From Actinopolyspora biskrensis (GTDB lineage: Bacteria; Actinomycetota; Actinomycetes; Mycobacteriales; Pseudonocardiaceae), in the NCBI RefSeq assembly GCF_013408175.1, contig NZ_JACBYW010000004.1, forward strand, positions 257,583-321,582: a stretch of DNA of 64,000 nt, read 5' to 3'. A program made the position numbers and the translations under genes. This document shows positions 60,982 to 64,000 of the stretch, one piece after another. The stretch's first letter is position 1, and each line of letters opens with the position of its first letter. The notes under the pieces are model-generated. The model was not told where the DNA came from and ran no database searches. It saw nothing but the letters and a program-made list of their open reading frames with translations.

Positions 60982-61119
60982 CGTGGTCTTCTCTTCTCCG
61001 GGCACCGGTACCGCCTTTCGTCTCCGTCGCCGGGTGGGGTGTGCCATCCGGTCCTTCTGCCACGTCGTGACGGTTCTGGGCACGACGCCTCGTTCCCAGT
61101 CTCCGGCGGAACCGGGGCC

Positions 61120-62544
61120 TCACGAGGAGGTCAGCGTGATTCCCGCCGCTTCCGCGTTGTCGAACACGTCGTCGATCAGCACCGGGGTGCGCCCGGACCG
61201 CTCCAGCAGCGCTGCGGCGGCCGCGGCGCGGTAACCGCTCCCGCAGTGCACCCACACGACCCCCTCCGGTAGCTGTTCGGTGCGCTCACCGAGCTCGTAC
61301 AGCGGGATGTGGGTGGCTCCCTCGACGTGGGAGGCGTGCCACTCGTTGTTCGTGCGCACGTCGAGCACGGTCTCCGCGCGGGGAAGTCGTTCGTGCTCTC
61401 CGGCGCGTGCCACGGCCAAGTCCACGAAGGTGGCCGTCCTGGTGCTGCGCAGCCTGTCCGCGTCCTCGGCCAGCTCCTCGGGTCGACCGGTGGCGGAGGC
61501 GGCGAAGCGGTCGATCCCGATGCGGGCCAGTTCCCGCTGGGCTTCGGTGATTCGCTCGGGCTCCTCGGCGAGCAGGGTGATCGGCGCTCCCCAGTCGATC
61601 ATCCAGCCGAGCCAGGTGGCCATCGGACCGTCCAGTCCCAGGCTGACCGTGCCTGCCAGGTGGGAGTCCACGTAGGCCTTGCGGGTACGCAGGTCGACGA
61701 CCCACTCGCCCGCGTCCAGGCGCCGGGCGAGCTCCGCGGGAGTGGCGCGCGCGGGGGTGCGCAGGTCGATCGGTTCGGGACCCTGGGCGTTGCGCACTCC
61801 CATGTGGGCGTAGTAGGCCGGGTAGGCGCCGAGCCCGGACAGCGTCTTCTCGACGAACTCGTCCCGCGCGAGGGTCAGGGCCGGGTTGGTCTCCTGCTGC
61901 TCGCCGATGGTGGCGGAGTCGCCGGAAGCCTGCGTGGCCGAGCAGAAGCTCCCGAAGCCGTGGGTGGGCCAGATGCGCGCTCCGTCCGGCAGCGACTCGG
62001 CGAGCCTGCGCGCCGACGCGTGCTGGTGCTCGGCCAGCCGGTGGGTGTGCTCCTCTCCGACCAGGTCGGTGCGCCCGGTGGTGCCGAACAGCAGCGAGCC
62101 CCCGGTGAACGCTCCCACGGCGCCGCGTTCGCCCTCCAGCACGTAGGAGAGGTGGTGGTAGGTGTGTCCGGGCGTGAACACCGCGCGCACCCGCATTCCG
62201 GGGGAGAGCTCGACGGTTTCGCCGTCGTGCAGCGGACGGCGTTCGAAGGCGACCTCGTCAGCGGCGGCGATGCCGTACTCCGCTCCGGTCAGCCGGGCCA
62301 GCTCGAGTCCGCCCGAGACGTAGTCGTTGTGCACGTGCGTTTCCAGTACGAGAGTGATTCGTACGTTCAGTCGCCCTGCCGCGGCCAGGAAGCGGTCCAC
62401 GTCCCGCTGGGGGTCGACCACCACGGCGACCGTTCCGTCGGTGGCGAGGTAGCTGCGATCTCCCAGCGAGGAAGTGGCGATGACTTGCGTGGTCAGGCCG
62501 CCGGGAAGTTCCGTCGTGTCGTTCTCCTGCGTGATCCCGCTCAT
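61120..62544 (-). CDS. MBL-fold hydrolase with two rhodanese domains, copy 2 (operon version)
   Basis: 474 aa, the same length and domain order as the protein at 23413, with long identical blocks (VIATSSLGDRSYLATDG, THVHNDYVSGGLELARL). The first rhodanese lacks the cysteine; the second has VHCGSGYRAA. Probably a persulfide dioxygenase or thiol-persulfide hydrolase. It sits between the CstR gene and the rhodanese gene and has a TACCCC/GGGGTA operator in its promoter, so persulfide should induce it. Confidence 0.92.
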   Translation of the reverse strand: MSGITQENDTTELPGGLTTQVIATSSLGDRSYLATDGTVAVVVDPQRDVDRFLAAAGRLNVRITLVLETHVHNDYVSGGLELARLTGAEYGIAAADEVAFERRPLHDGETVELSPGMRVRAVFTPGHTYHHLSYVLEGERGAVGAFTGGSLLFGTTGRTDLVGEEHTHRLAEHQHASARRLAESLPDGARIWPTHGFGSFCSATQASGDSATIGEQQETNPALTLARDEFVEKTLSGLGAYPAYYAHMGVRNAQGPEPIDLRTPARATPAELARRLDAGEWVVDLRTRKAYVDSHLAGTVSLGLDGPMATWLGWMIDWGAPITLLAEEPERITEAQRELARIGIDRFAASATGRPEELAEDADRLRSTRTATFVDLAVARAGEHERLPRAETVLDVRTNNEWHASHVEGATHIPLYELGERTEQLPEGVVWVHCGSGYRAAAAAALLERSGRTPVLIDDVFDNAEAAGITLTSS

Positions 62545-62591
62545 GCCCGCTCCTGGAGTCGGAGAGTGTTCGTCCCGAAAGGAACGATTAT

Positions 62592-62605
62592 TACCCCGGG
62601 GGGTA
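62592..62605. promoter_or_regulatory. CstR/CsoR-type operator upstream of the MBL-rhodanese gene
   Basis: TACCCC-GG-GGGGTA, the GC-rich dyad typical of CsoR/CstR binding sites, 48 bp upstream of the MBL-rhodanese start. It matches the perfect dyad before the regulator gene. Confidence 0.8.
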
Positions 62606-62649
62606 TAAGAGTGCTTTGAGAGTGCGGAGCGCCGCTGTGGGGTCGGCGC

Positions 62650-63009
<360 letters not shown>

Positions 63010-63044
63010 TCACCGGGGTGGGCCGCTCGTCGAGCGGAGATCGT

Positions 63045-63503
63045 TCACCGGTCGATCTCGGTGGACACGAGCGGTTCGCCGTCGCCGCACTCGACGGTGA
63101 TCTCCACTTCCGTGTCCTCGGACTCGAAGGTGAGCTCGGCCTCCTCGGCGGGACCGTCCTGCACGTCCTGGGCCTGGAACCCCTGCGCCGGGCTCCAGGA
63201 CAGCAGCGCGGCACGCCCGCCCGAGCAGCTGACGACCACCGTTCCTCCTGGGGTGTGTCGCAGGTCGCGCTGCCCGGAAGCGGGGGGACTGCTCTCCTCG
63301 GTGCCCTCGTCGTTCACGTTCGGCGCGGGGCGGGCCAGCTCGCGTCGCACCTCGTCCTGCCCGGTCATCGGAGGTCCCCCGTCGAGGATGCCGCGCCCGA
63401 GCGCGGACACGGCCGCGAGCCCCACCGCGACCGCCACCGCGGCGGCGGCCAGCCATCCCAGCACCGCGAGTGCCGTTCGGGTCCTTCCGGTGGGGGCTGC
63501 CAT
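63045..63503 (-). CDS. Single-pass membrane protein with an extracytoplasmic domain
   Basis: 152 aa. A basic start is followed by one hydrophobic segment (about 10-32, LAVLGWLAAAAVAVAVGLAAVSAL), then a disordered stretch and a beta-rich end with two cysteines (VVVSCSGGRA and ITVECGDG). It resembles small actinobacterial secreted proteins linked to two-component genes. ATG 63503 was chosen. It diverges from the response regulator by 54 bp. Function unknown. Confidence 0.7.
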   Translation of the reverse strand: MAAPTGRTRTALAVLGWLAAAAVAVAVGLAAVSALGRGILDGGPPMTGQDEVRRELARPAPNVNDEGTEESSPPASGQRDLRHTPGGTVVVSCSGGRAALLSWSPAQGFQAQDVQDGPAEEAELTFESEDTEVEITVECGDGEPLVSTEIDR

Positions 63504-63557
63504 GCCCTCCACTATGCCAATCCGCGCGGCTCGCCGGGCGCCGGTTACCGTGCGACT

Positions 63558-64000
63558 GTGGCGCAGGTGCTGCTTGTCGAGGACGACTCGGCTCTTCGCA
63601 CGTCGTTGAGCAGGGGTTTGAGTGAGCGCGGACACGCGGTCACCTCCGCGGGGACCGCGATGGACGGGTTGAACCTGATCGTCTCGCGCAAGCCCGATCT
63701 CGTGGTGCTGGACATCGGGCTTCCCGACCTGGACGGGCGGGAGATGCTGCGGATGCTGCGCGCGGCGAGCCGGGTCCCCGTGATCGTGGGCACCGCGCGC
63801 GGCGGAGAGGACGAGATCGTGACCGTGCTGGACGCGGGCGCGGACGACTACGTGGTCAAACCGTTCAGCGCGGGCCAGCTGGACGCCCGGATCAGGGCGG
63901 TGCTGCGCCGGGGCGTTGGGGAGCAGCCGCGTCCGGAGGTTCTCGTGGTGGGAGGCCTGCGCCTCGACCCGGCGGCCCGTTCGGCCGCTTTGGATGGTTC
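63558..64000 (+). CDS. OmpR-family response regulator (N-terminal part, truncated by window end)
   Basis: 147 visible residues. The receiver domain has the acidic pocket VEDD (8-10), phospho-acceptor Asp52 in VVLDIGLPDLDG, the Thr/Ser region VIVGTARG and Lys101 in VVKPFSAGQL. The effector domain begins LVVGGLRLDPAARSA. GTG start. The HTH lies beyond the window. Its kinase may follow outside; the orphan kinase at 13009 is 50 kb away and not an obvious partner. Confidence 0.93.
   Translation, partial: MAQVLLVEDDSALRTSLSRGLSERGHAVTSAGTAMDGLNLIVSRKPDLVVLDIGLPDLDGREMLRMLRAASRVPVIVGTARGGEDEIVTVLDAGADDYVVKPFSAGQLDARIRAVLRRGVGEQPRPEVLVVGGLRLDPAARSAALDG

Overview
The window is about 64 kb of very GC-rich DNA (roughly 70%). 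Genes are tightly packed, use many GTG and TTG starts, have strong third-position GC bias and often overlap at start and stop codons. The protein families point to an actinobacterium: PucR and LAL-type LuxR regulators, a DUF4232 lipoprotein, PRC-barrel and DUF5710 proteins, paired IucA/IucC synthetases, DrrAB exporter genes and a RipA-like NlpC/P60 protein. A Pseudonocardiales-type genome such as Actinopolyspora or Saccharopolyspora is a reasonable guess, but this is inference. No rRNA, tRNA, CRISPR array, integrase or transposase was seen.

Layout. 0-2.4 kb: small conserved actinobacterial proteins (a truncated short protein, a hypothetical, a PRC-barrel protein, a DUF4232 lipoprotein). 3.1-7.5 kb: a multidrug/metabolite-type transporter, two GT4 glycosyltransferases and an alpha/beta hydrolase in one direction, probably an envelope-glycoconjugate operon. 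7.6-17.5 kb: I36-type inhibitor, aldo/keto reductase, YrhK and PucR proteins, a fatty acyl-CoA ligase, an orphan histidine kinase, a Nudix hydrolase, a hotdog protein and a CPA-type cation/proton antiporter. 17.5-23.1 kb: a low-GC gap, a secreted subtilisin with a PKD domain and a large LuxR-type ATPase regulator. 23.4-27.3 kb: an MBL/rhodanese protein, TetR with a clear operator, a HAD hydrolase and an arginase-fold protein.

27.3-31.3 kb is an apparent OhrR redox regulon: a zinc alcohol dehydrogenase, a medium-chain reductase and an aldo/keto reductase, with a one-cysteine OhrR regulator whose own promoter shares a 16-bp box with the divergent promoter of the reductases. 31.4-36.4 kb holds a TetR/aldo-keto reductase pair with its own palindrome, a MOSC protein, a DUF5710-HNH protein coupled to a DEDDh exonuclease, and a secreted lipase. 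36.7-46.8 kb holds a second LAL-type regulator, an FNT channel, small hypotheticals and a two-gene NRPS-independent siderophore synthetase locus. 46.9-55 kb holds a GT-C membrane protein, a TetR and membrane protein with a fused carboxypeptidase-regulatory-like domain, and a TetR-DrrA-DrrB-macrolide glycosyltransferase cassette that looks like a drug self-protection module. 55.4-59.3 kb holds an ABM monooxygenase, an SDR-DUF2867 protein and an NlpC/P60 hydrolase. 59.4-62.9 kb is a persulfide/sulfite detoxification operon (TauE exporter, rhodanese, MBL-rhodanese, CstR-like sensor) with two matching operators. The window ends in a truncated OmpR-type response regulator.

The most unusual signal is a dispersed non-coding repeat. 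Three near-complete copies (39.5, 48.8 and 55.1 kb) and two fragments (9.35 and 33.1 kb) lie between genes in both orientations. Each full copy can fold into a nested hairpin with a conserved apical loop. In the 55-kb copy the middle stem has changed on both sides so that pairing is kept, which suggests selection on a folded RNA or cruciform.
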